Shown: positions 7,727-15,789 of the stretch, piece after piece
Position numbering within the stretch: position 1 is the stretch's first letter
Layout: every line of letters starts with the position of its first letter
Assembly (NCBI RefSeq): GCF_000221045.1
Contig: NC_015856.1
Location: 4,546,542-4,610,541, forward strand
Length of the DNA stretch: 64,000 bases
DNA from: Collimonas fungivorans Ter331
GTDB lineage: Bacteria; Pseudomonadota; Gammaproteobacteria; Burkholderiales; Burkholderiaceae_D
Direction of reading: 5' to 3'
Made by a program: the position numbers and the translations under genes
The notes under the pieces: generated by a model
What the model saw: the letters and a program-made list of their open reading frames with translations, nothing else
Database searches by the model: none
What the model was told of the DNA's origin: nothing

Positions 7727-8428
7727 TTACGGGCGTGTGCCAGTTGGGAAAGGCCAGGCTGCCGCCGGGTTCAGCACGGTTGTTGCTGCTGGCGCCGCTG
7801 GCTTGGCTGCTGGCTTCTTGGCTGCAGGTTTCGCTGCGGCCTTTTTGACAGCTGGCTTGGCTGCAGCAGGTTTCGCTGCAGCTTTAGCTACTGGCTTTTT
7901 TGCTGCTGGCTTAGCCGCGACTTTCTTAACTGCCGGCTTTTTGGCCGCTGGTTTCGCTGCTGCCTTAGCAACCGGCTTCTTGGCTGCTACCGCTTTTTTA
8001 GCTACTGGCTTTTTGGCCGCGACAGCTTTCTTGGCAACCGGCTTCTTGGCTGCTGGTTTTGCTGCTGCTTTCTTGGCTACTGGCTTTTTGGCCGCGACAG
8101 CTTTCTTGGCAACCGGCTTCTTGGCTGCTGGTTTTGCTGCTACTGCTTTCTTAGCTACTGGCTTTTTGGCCGCGACAGCTTTCTTGGCAACCGGTTTCTT
8201 GGCTGCTGGTTTTGCTGCTGCTTTCTTAGCTACTGGCTTTTTGGCCGCGACAGCTTTCTTGGCAACCGGTTTCTTGGCTGCTGGTTTTGCTGCTGCTTTC
8301 TTAGCTACTGGCTTTTTGGCCGCGACAGCTTTCTTAGCAACTGGTTTCTTAGCTGCTGGTTTTGCTTTAGCTGCCGGCTTCTTCGCAGCGGGTTTCTTCG
8401 CTGCGGGTTTCTTTGTTGCTGTTGCCAT
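7727..8428 (-). CDS. Histone H1-like lysine/alanine/proline-rich repeat protein
   Basis: 233 residues made almost entirely of AAKKP/VAKK repeats, starting MATATKKPAAKKPAAKK. Most of the centre is a 25-residue unit (KPAAKKPVAKKAVAAKKPV plus a short tail) repeated about five times. The last 20 residues differ (TTVLNPAAAWPFPTGTRP) and look like a conserved terminal motif. Such basic proteins resemble the C-terminal tail of eukaryotic histone H1 and bacterial AlgP/HC1-like proteins, and are expected to bind DNA without sequence specificity. Repeat number is likely to vary between strains. Start chosen at the only sensible ATG, after GGAGAAACAAA. Confidence 0.82.
   Translation of the reverse strand: MATATKKPAAKKPAAKKPAAKAKPAAKKPVAKKAVAAKKPVAKKAAAKPAAKKPVAKKAVAAKKPVAKKAAAKPAAKKPVAKKAVAAKKPVAKKAVAAKPAAKKPVAKKAVAAKKPVAKKAAAKPAAKKPVAKKAVAAKKPVAKKAVAAKKPVAKAAAKPAAKKPAVKKVAAKPAAKKPVAKAAAKPAAAKPAVKKAAAKPAAKKPAAKPAAPAATTVLNPAAAWPFPTGTRP
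7993..8370. repeat. Five tandem 75-bp repeats within the histone-like gene
   Basis: The plus-strand motif CTTTCTTAGCTACTGGCTTT or a close variant recurs at 7993, 8068, 8146, 8221 and 8296, so the period is 75 bp with one 78-bp unit. All units keep the reading frame (25 or 26 codons). Confidence 0.9.
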
Positions 8429-8677
8429 TTTGTTTCTCCTTCACGTGATGGAAAAAATCAAGCTCCAAGTTGGAAACCCGACGAACCCATCGCGATGGGA
8501 ACGGCGGATTATTCATCGGCGCAATCAACTCTGCTTGCGCTAATGAATTCGGCACCAGCTGAACTGCTCCATCCCCTCATTGATGCAGCACTTCAGCCAT
8601 TATTGGTCAAGGTTCTTGTCCCGGCTTCCGGGCCGGGAGGAAGAATTCGCATCACCTGTCGGCTGCGATCCTTGGCC

Positions 8678-8704
8678 AAAAAAACGCCAGCGGCTATGCC
8701 GGCG
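8678..8704 (-). terminator. Second minus-strand terminator downstream of nrdB
   Basis: On the minus strand CGCC(GGC)...GCTGGCG hairpin followed by seven T residues. With the hairpin at 8746-8780 it makes a tandem pair below nrdB. Confidence 0.7.
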
Positions 8705-8741
8705 TCGGAATTCTGTTACAAAACGGTTGGTTTTTCCAAAG

Positions 8742-8780
8742 AAAACGCCGCCAAACCCGACTGAATCGGGGTAAGCGGCG
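8742..8780 (-). terminator. Rho-independent terminator downstream of nrdB
   Basis: On the minus strand CGCCGC at one end pairs with GCGGCG, with an inner CCCGA/TCGGG stem, followed by TTTTC. It lies about 150 bases after the nrdB stop. Confidence 0.7.
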
Positions 8781-8929
8781 ACAACAGATAAGTACGTTTC
8801 TGTCTTTGGCTATTCATTAAATTTGGAAATCACCTTTTAGTTTGCAGACTTTTTTATAGTACTAAGCGCTGCAGGTTTCCATTTACCTCGTCCATCCACT
8901 TCAATATTCTTGTCCGAGATCTGAAGCCT

Positions 8930-10099
8930 TTATTCCCAGTTCAGGGCACCGCCTGTTTGATATTCGATTACGCGAGTCTCAAAAAAGTTGCGTTCTTTTT
9001 TCAGATCGATCATCTCGCTCATCCAGGGGAAGGGATTTTCTTCCTGAGGGAACATCGGGTCCAGTCCGATCTGTTGCGCGCGGCGATTTGCGATGAACCG
9101 CAAATAACCTTTGAACATTGGCGCATTCAAACCGAGCACTCCACGCGGCATTGTATCCTCTGCGTAGCGATATTCCAACTCTACTGCGCTTAAAAACAAC
9201 GCTTTGATCTCGTCGCGGAATTCCGGCGTCCACAAATGCGGGTTTTCCATCTTGATTGTGTTGATCAGATCGATCCCGAAATTGCAGTGCATCGACTCGT
9301 CGCGCAGGATGTATTGATACTGTTCCGCCGCGCCCATCATCTTGTTCTGGCGGCCCAGGGCAAGGATCTGCGTGAAGCCGACGTAGAAGAAAAGACCTTC
9401 CATGATGCAGGCGAAGACGATCAGCGAGCGCAGCAATTTCTGGTCGTTTTCAGTAGTGCCGGTCTTGAATTCAGGATCGGTCAGCGTATTGATGAAGGGG
9501 ATCAGGAACTCGTCTTTGTCGCGGATCGATTTGACTTCATGATAGGCATTGAAGATTTCCGCCTCGTCCAAGCCGAGCGATTCCACGATGTATTGGTAGG
9601 CGTGGGTATGGATCGCTTCCTCGAAAGCCTGGCGCAGCAGGTACTGGCGGCATTCCGGCGCGGTGATGTGGCGGTAGGTGCCGAGCACGATATTGTTGGC
9701 GGCGAGCGAGTCGGCGGTGACGAAGAATCCCAGGTTGCGCTTGACCAGGCGGCGTTCGTCTTCGGTCAGGCCGTTCGGGTTCTTCCACAGCTCGATATCG
9801 CGCTGCATGTTGATTTCCTGCGGCATCCAGTGGTTGGCGCAGCCGGCCAGGTACTTGTCCCAGGCCCATTTGTACTTGAACGGCACCAGCTGGTTGACGT
9901 CGGTATGGCCGTTGATGATGCGCTTGTCCGCAGCATTGACGCGGTGCGTGACATCGACTGCAGGTGCGGCAGCCGCCTGCCCCACCAATGCCGGGTTGAG
10001 AGCGGTATCGGACATCTGCGGACGCCCCGAAGGAGCAAATGCCGGTTGCGCCGGCACGGTACGAGGGGCCGAACTTTTTTCTTCATCCCAGGAGAGCAT
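8930..10099 (-). CDS. nrdB: Class Ia ribonucleoside-diphosphate reductase, beta subunit
   Basis: 389 residues. It houses the diiron-tyrosyl radical cofactor that starts nucleotide reduction in NrdA. The iron-ligand motifs are visible: a first Asp/Glu region, [20 protein letters not shown], and [18 protein letters not shown]. The first 55 residues are a linker before the ferritin-like core ([20 protein letters not shown]). The start ATG 10099 follows AAAGGAATAAAG. It lies 143 bases after nrdA with a REPIN-like repeat in the gap. The long open frame on the opposite strand is a shadow of this GC-rich gene. Confidence 0.96.
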   Translation of the reverse strand: MLSWDEEKSSAPRTVPAQPAFAPSGRPQMSDTALNPALVGQAAAAPAVDVTHRVNAADKRIINGHTDVNQLVPFKYKWAWDKYLAGCANHWMPQEINMQRDIELWKNPNGLTEDERRLVKRNLGFFVTADSLAANNIVLGTYRHITAPECRQYLLRQAFEEAIHTHAYQYIVESLGLDEAEIFNAYHEVKSIRDKDEFLIPFINTLTDPEFKTGTTENDQKLLRSLIVFACIMEGLFFYVGFTQILALGRQNKMMGAAEQYQYILRDESMHCNFGIDLINTIKMENPHLWTPEFRDEIKALFLSAVELEYRYAEDTMPRGVLGLNAPMFKGYLRFIANRRAQQIGLDPMFPQEENPFPWMSEMIDLKKERNFFETRVIEYQTGGALNWE

Positions 10100-10119
10100 T
10101 CTTTATTCCTTTATCTTTC

Positions 10120-10209
10120 GTAGGGTGGGCAACCTTGCCCACGCGTGACTTCAAAACCGTCACCACGTTTGCTTCCGTAACGCGTGGGCAGAAAAACCGC
10201 CCACCCTAC
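10120..10209. repeat. REPIN-like inverted repeat between nrdA and nrdB
   Basis: A left REP-like unit, GTAGGGTGGGC...GCCCACGCGT, faces an inverted right unit, ACGCGTGGGC...GCCCACCCTAC. Each half is itself a hairpin (the left is a perfect GTGGGCAA-CC-TTGCCCAC palindrome). Two REP units in opposite orientation over about 90 bp is the layout of a REPIN. Only one copy is in this window. Confidence 0.75.
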
Positions 10210-10242
10210 TTTCTTTGCAATTGTTTCGTTATCTGACAGCTG

Positions 10243-13167
10243 TTACTGGCAAGCTTCGCACTCTTCGAATCCTGGATCGCCGGGACGCATGGTGCACGCC
10301 GGGCCATCCAGTTCCTGTGGCGCGGCTGCAACAGCGGCAGTGCCATATGTCGCTGCCGCACCGCCGCTGGCGCCGCCATCTACCGACACGGCGTTCAGGG
10401 CGCCGGTCTTCGATGTCGACTTCTCGGTATGCGTCGCGCCGATGGTGCGCAGGTAATAAGTGGTCTTCAGGCCACGCAGCCATGCCAGCTTGTAGGTTTC
10501 ATCCAGCTTCTTGCCGGATGCGCCCGCCATGTAGATATTCAGCGACTGTGCCTGGTCTATCCATTTCTGGCGACGCGACGCCGCTTCCACCAGCCAGGAC
10601 GGCTCGACTTCGAATGCGGTGGCGTAGATGTCGCGCAGGTCTTGCGGAATGCGGTCGATCTTGGCCAGGCTGCCGTCGAAGTACTTGAGGTCGGAGATCA
10701 TCACTTCGTCCCACAAGCCGCGCGCTTTCAGGTCGCGCACCAGGTATTCATTGATTTCGGTGAATTCGCCCGACAGGTTCGATTTCACGTACAGGTTCTG
10801 GTAGGTCGGCTCGATGCAAGCCGATACGCCAATAATGTTCGAGATAGTCGCAGTCGGCGCAATCGCCACGCAATTCGAATTGCGCATGCCGAATTCCTTG
10901 ATGCGGCCGCGCAGTTCGGTCCAGTCCAGCGAAGCGGACATGTCCGCCTCGAGATAACCGCCGCGCTCTTCCGCCAGCAGTTTCAGGGAATCCTGCGGCA
11001 GGATGCCGCGGTCCCACAGGGAACCGCGATAGCTGCTGTAGCGGCCGCGCTCTTCCGCCAGTTCGGTCGACGCCCAGTAGGCGTGGTAGCAGACCGCTTC
11101 CATCGACTTGTCGGCAAATTCAACCGCTGCTTGCGAGGCGTAAGGCACGCGCATCATGTGCAGGCAATCCTGGAAACCCATGATGCCGAGGCCAACCGGA
11201 CGGTGCCGCAGGTTGGAATCGCGCGCCTTCTTCACTGCATAATAGTTAATATCGATCACATTATCCAGCATGCGCATCGCAGTATTGATGGTTTTCTGCA
11301 ACTTGGCGTGGTCCAGCTGGCCGTCTTTCATGTGGGCCGGCAGGTTGACCGAGCCCAGGTTGCACACGGCGATCTCGGATTCGTTGGTGTTGAGCGTGAT
11401 CTCGGTGCACAGGTTGGAGCTGTGGACCATGCCGACGTGCTGCTGCGGCGAACGGATGTTGCATGGGTCCTTGAAGGTGATCCATGGATGGCCGGTTTCA
11501 AACAGCATCGACAGCATCTTGCGCCACAGGTCCAGCGCCTGGATCTTCTTGAACAGGCGCAGGTCGCCGCGGGCGGCCCGGGCTTCGTAGCCGGTATACG
11601 CTTCCTCGAAGGCCTTGCCGACCTTGTCGTGCAGGTCCGGCGCATCGCTTGGCGAGAACAGGGTCCACTCGCCCTTTTCCATGACGCGCTTCATGAACAG
11701 GTCCGGAATCCAGTTGGCGGTGTTCATGTCGTGGGTGCGGCGGCGGTCGTCGCCGGTATTTTTGCGCAGATCGAGGAATTCCTCGATGTCCATGTGCCAG
11801 GTTTCCAGGTAGGCGCAGACCGCGCCTTTGCGCTTGCCGCCCTGGTTGACCGCGACGGCGGTATCGTTGACCACTTTCAGGAACGGCACCACGCCTTGCG
11901 ACTTGCCGTTGGTGCCCTTGATATGGGCGCCCAGCGAACGCACCGGCGTCCAGTCGTTGCCCAGGCCGCCTGCATATTTGGCCAGCAAGGCGTTTTCCTT
12001 GATCGCTTCGTAGATGCCGTCGAGATCGTCGGCCACGGTGGTCAGGTAGCAGGACGACAGCTGCGAGCGTTGCGTGCCCGAGTTGAACAGGGTCGGCGTC
12101 GAGCTCATGAAATCGAAGCTGGACAGCAGGTTGTAGAACTCGATGGCGCGCGCTTCGCGGTTCACTTCATTCAGCGCCAGGCCCATCGCTACCCGCATGT
12201 AGAACGCTTGCGGCATTTCGATGCGGATCTCGCGGACATGCAGGAAATAACGATCGTACAGGGTTTGCAGGCCGAGGTAACCGAATTGCAGGTCACGCTC
12301 CGGCTTCAATGCTTCGCCCAGTGCTTTCAGGTCGAATTGCGCCAGCTTGGCATCCAGCAAGTCGGCTTCAATACCCTTTTTAATAAATTTCGGGAAATAT
12401 TCAAGGTATGCCTCCGGCGCATCGGCTTGCGCCACTTCCTTGCCGAACACTTCCTTGCGGATCGTGTGCATCAGCAGGCGCGCAGTAACCGTGCTGTAGG
12501 CAGGGTCTTTTTCCATCAGCGCACGCGCCGCCAGGATCGCCGACTTGTGCAGTTCTTCGACCGGCACGCCGTCGTACAGGTTCTTGACGGTCTCGGCCAG
12601 GATGGCTTCAGCGTCGACATGTTTTTCCAGGCCGATGCACGCGGCGGTAATCAGGCTGCGCACCTGTTCCATGTCGAGCACACGCCGCTGGCCGTCTTCG
12701 GTCACGAACAATTCGGTGCCGGCTACGGTCGGCTTGGCGCCGGTCTGCTGCTGTGAACGCTCTTCCATGCGCTTGGCGCGGTACAGCACGTAGGCACGCG
12801 CCACGTCGTGCTCGCCGGAGCGCATCAGGGACAGTTCGACCTGGTCCTGGATGTCTTCAATATGGAAAGTGCCGCCATTCGGCTGGCGGCGCACCAGCGC
12901 GGCGACGACGTTCGAAGTCAGCTGTTCGACCAGCTCTCGCACCCGTGCCGATGCCGCACCCTGGCCGCCGTTGACGGCGAGGAATGCCTTGGTGACGGCG
13001 ATCGAGATCTTGGACGGTTCAAAACCGACTACGGCGCCATTGCGGCGGATGATTCGGTAGTCGCCGAAACTGCTGGATACCTTGACGGGAGAGCCGCTGC
13101 CGGTGGATGGCTGAACACCAGCGATGTCGGCTGATGATTTAACGGAAATTTCTTGAGTAGATTGCAC
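10243..13167 (-). CDS. nrdA: Class Ia ribonucleoside-diphosphate reductase, alpha subunit
   Basis: 974 residues. It reduces ribonucleoside diphosphates to the deoxy forms using a radical passed from NrdB. An N-terminal ATP-cone (about 38-135, IIRRNGAVVGFEPSKISIAV) gives activity control by ATP/dATP. The catalytic barrel shows SSNLCTEITLNTNESEIAVC, with active-site Cys residues, and the C-terminus ends FEECEACQ, whose Cys970 and Cys973 are the swinging thiol pair that takes electrons from thioredoxin or glutaredoxin. It is longer than the E. coli enzyme through an extended N-terminus and C-terminal linker. Possible NrdR boxes lie about 370 bases upstream. Confidence 0.96.
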   Translation of the reverse strand: MQSTQEISVKSSADIAGVQPSTGSGSPVKVSSSFGDYRIIRRNGAVVGFEPSKISIAVTKAFLAVNGGQGAASARVRELVEQLTSNVVAALVRRQPNGGTFHIEDIQDQVELSLMRSGEHDVARAYVLYRAKRMEERSQQQTGAKPTVAGTELFVTEDGQRRVLDMEQVRSLITAACIGLEKHVDAEAILAETVKNLYDGVPVEELHKSAILAARALMEKDPAYSTVTARLLMHTIRKEVFGKEVAQADAPEAYLEYFPKFIKKGIEADLLDAKLAQFDLKALGEALKPERDLQFGYLGLQTLYDRYFLHVREIRIEMPQAFYMRVAMGLALNEVNREARAIEFYNLLSSFDFMSSTPTLFNSGTQRSQLSSCYLTTVADDLDGIYEAIKENALLAKYAGGLGNDWTPVRSLGAHIKGTNGKSQGVVPFLKVVNDTAVAVNQGGKRKGAVCAYLETWHMDIEEFLDLRKNTGDDRRRTHDMNTANWIPDLFMKRVMEKGEWTLFSPSDAPDLHDKVGKAFEEAYTGYEARAARGDLRLFKKIQALDLWRKMLSMLFETGHPWITFKDPCNIRSPQQHVGMVHSSNLCTEITLNTNESEIAVCNLGSVNLPAHMKDGQLDHAKLQKTINTAMRMLDNVIDINYYAVKKARDSNLRHRPVGLGIMGFQDCLHMMRVPYASQAAVEFADKSMEAVCYHAYWASTELAEERGRYSSYRGSLWDRGILPQDSLKLLAEERGGYLEADMSASLDWTELRGRIKEFGMRNSNCVAIAPTATISNIIGVSACIEPTYQNLYVKSNLSGEFTEINEYLVRDLKARGLWDEVMISDLKYFDGSLAKIDRIPQDLRDIYATAFEVEPSWLVEAASRRQKWIDQAQSLNIYMAGASGKKLDETYKLAWLRGLKTTYYLRTIGATHTEKSTSKTGALNAVSVDGGASGGAAATYGTAAVAAAPQELDGPACTMRPGDPGFEECEACQ

Positions 13168-13631
13168 TGAGCCTCCCGAGACTGTGAAAGCAGGCGAAAC
13201 AATTACGCCTGCTGTTATTAATTAGAACCTTGGAACCGTTGATGGTTCATATACTGTTATTACTGCATCAGCCAATGCTGTATCAGCTGCTGACCCAGCG
13301 ACTGCCTGTCGGCAGGCGTTCGCGACCGATGCCCAAATCAAGATAAAAAGAGAAAAACCAGCGTTAAAAGAATGGTTGGCGAAGACCGCCAACAAACCCG
13401 GAGGCCGCTGAGCAGCCTGTCCGACACCTGCATTTATACTGACATGAGTACAAAAACAAAACACCACATAGGTGGACAGACCATGCAAAGCAAACCAAGG
13501 ACGAAATACGAGAAAAGACACTACAAACACTACATATAGTTCTCTGGATTTGATTTTTACTAATTGTAGTACCTAGAACTCGCCGATGCAATCCAAAAGT
13601 ACGATCTTTTTTATATACAAAAAGAGACTAT
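13168..13631. other. Long nrdA leader and promoter region
   Basis: 464 bases without a supported gene, between nrdA and ampD (both minus strand). It contains the two NrdR-box-like sites at 13527-13570, which implies a leader of roughly 350 bases before nrdA if transcription starts near them. No riboswitch or small RNA is recognisable. The open frames here give unrecognisable peptides. Confidence 0.55.
13527..13570 (-). promoter_or_regulatory. Two NrdR-box-like sites
   Basis: ACACTACATATAGT at 13527-13540 matches the NrdR box core (acaCwAtATaTwGtgt) well, and ACTAATTGTAGT at 13559-13570 matches more weakly. Their centres are 30 bp apart, close to the three-turn spacing of paired NrdR boxes. 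NrdR represses ribonucleotide reductase genes when dATP is high. Consensus match by eye. Confidence 0.55.
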
Positions 13632-14273
13632 TCAATTGACTTTTTTATCTATGGCCGGAAAGCGCAGCGCAGGTGCGCCCGGCGATTTTGGTGCATGCCC
13701 GGCTAAGGCTTGCTGGTATTGGGTCCAGTCAAAAAACGGACCTGGATCGGTCTTTCTGCCGGGGGCAATATGCTCGTGTCCGGCGACCGCGGCGAGAGGG
13801 TAACGCAACTGCAGGGCATGGGTCAATGCCGCCAGCGCTCGATATTGCAGCGCGGAAAATTGTTCGAAATCGCTGCCTTCCAGCTCGATGCCGATTGAAA
13901 AATCATTGCAGCGCTCACGGCCTTCGAAACACGATGCGCCCGCATGCCAGGCCCTGTCGTTGGCGGAGACAAACTGGACGACCCCGCCGTCGCGCAGTAT
14001 CAGGAAATGGGAAGAAACCCTGAGCGGGCGCAGCTGTTCGAAATAGGGATGGGCGTCGTAATCCAGGCGGTTGCCGAACAGGTCGGCAATATAAGGGCCG
14101 CCGAACTGCCCTGGCGGCAGGCTGATGTTATGGATCACCAGCAGATCGGCGGCGCAGCCTTCCGGCCTGGCGTCGCAATTGGGGGAAGACTGGCGCACGA
14201 CTTCATCGGGACGGCACCAGCCGTCTGCGCCGATTTCAAAACTTGGGGGAAGCGGTTTTTGCTGCTCCGTCAT
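13632..14273 (-). CDS. ampD: 1,6-anhydro-N-acetylmuramyl-L-alanine amidase AmpD
   Basis: 213 residues with the Amidase_2 domain. AmpD cuts the stem peptide from anhydro-muropeptides in the cytoplasm during cell-wall recycling, and its loss often derepresses AmpC-type beta-lactamase. Zinc ligands are visible: His48 in LLVIHNISLP and the His and Asp of GHEHIAPGRKTDPGP. There is no signal peptide, as expected for the cytoplasmic enzyme. It starts 12 bases after the pilR stop on the same strand. Confidence 0.93.
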   Translation of the reverse strand: MTEQQKPLPPSFEIGADGWCRPDEVVRQSSPNCDARPEGCAADLLVIHNISLPPGQFGGPYIADLFGNRLDYDAHPYFEQLRPLRVSSHFLILRDGGVVQFVSANDRAWHAGASCFEGRERCNDFSIGIELEGSDFEQFSALQYRALAALTHALQLRYPLAAVAGHEHIAPGRKTDPGPFFDWTQYQQALAGHAPKSPGAPALRFPAIDKKVN

Positions 14274-14285
14274 TGTTACCTGGTC

Positions 14286-15765
14286 CTAATCTTGCTCGTG
14301 GATCGACAATCTCTGCATCCGGTAGCGCAGCTGGCGAAAACTGATGCCCAGCAGATCGGCGGCCTTGGTGCGGTTGAAATGCGTGCGCGCCAGCGCCTGC
14401 CGGATGACGTCGCGCTCGATATCGTCAAGATAGTCCGGCAGCGACGACGGCAGTTCGCCGCCAATCAATTGCACCGCCGCGCCGGGCGCAGCCGATTCCA
14501 GGTTCGCCGCCATGGGCACGCCGGCAACCGCTGCGGCCTCGCTGTAGTGATCGGCCAAGTCCGGCATTTCCGCTGGCCGCCCCTGGCCGCCCTTCAGACC
14601 CAGATCCGCCACTTCGATGACGCCGTCGTTGGCAAACGCCAGCGCCCGCTCCAGGATATTTTCCAGTTCGCGCACATTGCCCGGAAATGCATAGGCGCAC
14701 AGCGCCGACAACGCCGCCGGCGCCAGCGTCACCTGTTCCGCCTGCGGCGTAAACGTCGACAAGCGCGCCAGGATCGCGGCGACCAGCAGGCCGATGTCGT
14801 CCAGCCGCTCGCGCAGCGGCGGCAATTTTAATTCGATGACATTCAAACGATAGTACAAATCCTGGCGAAATCTACCTGATTCGACACACTCGGCCAGATT
14901 CTGGTGGGTGGCGCTGACCAGGCGGACATCTACCGCCTCCTCCACCGTCGCCCCGACCTTGCGCACGCGGCGCTCCTGGATCGCGCGCAACAGCTTGACC
15001 TGCATCGCCAGCGGCAGATCGGCGACTTCATCCAGCAGCAAGGTGCCGCCGTTGGCAGCCTGGAAAAAACCGTCGCGGTCGTCGGCGGCGCCGGTAAACG
15101 CGCCTTTGCGGTAGCCGAAGAACTCCGCTTCCATCAAGGCTTCCGGGATGGCGCCGCAGTTGACGGCGACAAACGGCTTGTCGGCGCGCGGACTGAGCGC
15201 ATGGATATCGCGCGCCGCCAGCTCCTTGCCGCTGCCGGACTCGCCGGTGATCGCCACCGGCGCCCATGCTGCGCGCCAGGCGTACGATCTGGGTGCGCAA
15301 TTCCTGCATGGCGGCAGACTGGCCGATCAGGCGCAGCGCCGAGCCTGAGCCGGCGCGGAGCTTGGAGTCCGCCGCCGGACGCTGGTTTTCCACCGGCTTG
15401 CCAACGCGCAGCGCCGATTGCACCATCAGGCGCAGCTGGTCCAGCGCCACCGGTTTCGACAAATAATCGAAAGCGCCCGCCTTCAGCGCCATGACGGCAT
15501 TGTCGGCGCTGCCGTAGGCGGTGATCACGGCAATCGGTATGACCTTTTCGCCGGCGCTGACTTCGCGCACCAGCTCGATCCCGAGCCCGTCCGGCAGGCG
15601 CATGTCGGTCAGGACCAGTGCATAGTCGTTTTGCGCCAGATGGCTGCGCGCGGCGGCCAGGCTGTCGGCGCTGTCGACATCCAGCCCCATCTTGACCAAG
15701 GCGATTTCCAGCAGTTCGCGCAGGTGCGCTTCGTCGTCAACAACCAGGATACGGGGTGAGCTCAT
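14286..15765 (-). pseudogene. pilR: Sigma-54-dependent response regulator PilR, split by a one-base frameshift
   Basis: Read from 15765, the first part is a receiver domain (RILVVDDEAHLRELLEIALV, phospho-Asp in LVLTDMRLPDG, KPVALDQLRL) and ends its normal sequence at QIVRLARSM. The rest of the protein continues in another frame from the GTG near 15257: [20 protein letters not shown] (Walker A), [17 protein letters not shown], the sigma-54 AAA+ core, and a Fis-type helix-turn-helix ([20 protein letters not shown]). Removing one base from the CCC at 15263-15265 restores [11 protein letters not shown], the expected PilR sequence. PilR with PilS activates pilin transcription. The lesion may be a real mutation or a sequencing error; everything else is intact. 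As given, the receiver would be cut off from the ATPase. Confidence 0.88.
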
Positions 15766-15789
15766 GGCATTCGTCTTTTTCAGTCAGTT

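Larger units (their letters stand above)
8429..8929. other. Intergenic region between nrdB and the histone-like gene
   Basis: I see no supported protein or RNA gene in these 501 bases. The part near 8746-8780 and 8678-8704 holds two minus-strand terminators; the part from 8429 to about 8650 should carry the promoter of the histone-like gene. Short open frames here have no recognisable sequence. Confidence 0.55.

Noticed and set aside
7993-8370. Repeat array in the histone-like gene as a CRISPR or satellite
   Set aside because: The units are in frame, code for the basic repeat protein and have no unique spacers.
10429-12756. 775-codon open frame antisense to nrdA
   Set aside because: It mirrors the GC-rich nrdA coding frame, has low-complexity composition rich in Arg, Gln, Val and His, and no recognised motif; nrdA is certain.
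13168-13631. Riboswitch (for example cobalamin-type) in the long nrdA leader
   Set aside because: nrdA here is class Ia and needs no cobalamin, and no conserved riboswitch motif was recognised.
15028-15260. Arg-rich C-terminal extension of the pilR receiver half as a separate protein
   Set aside because: The extension is the out-of-frame reading of the conserved AAA+ domain after the inserted base, not a real domain.
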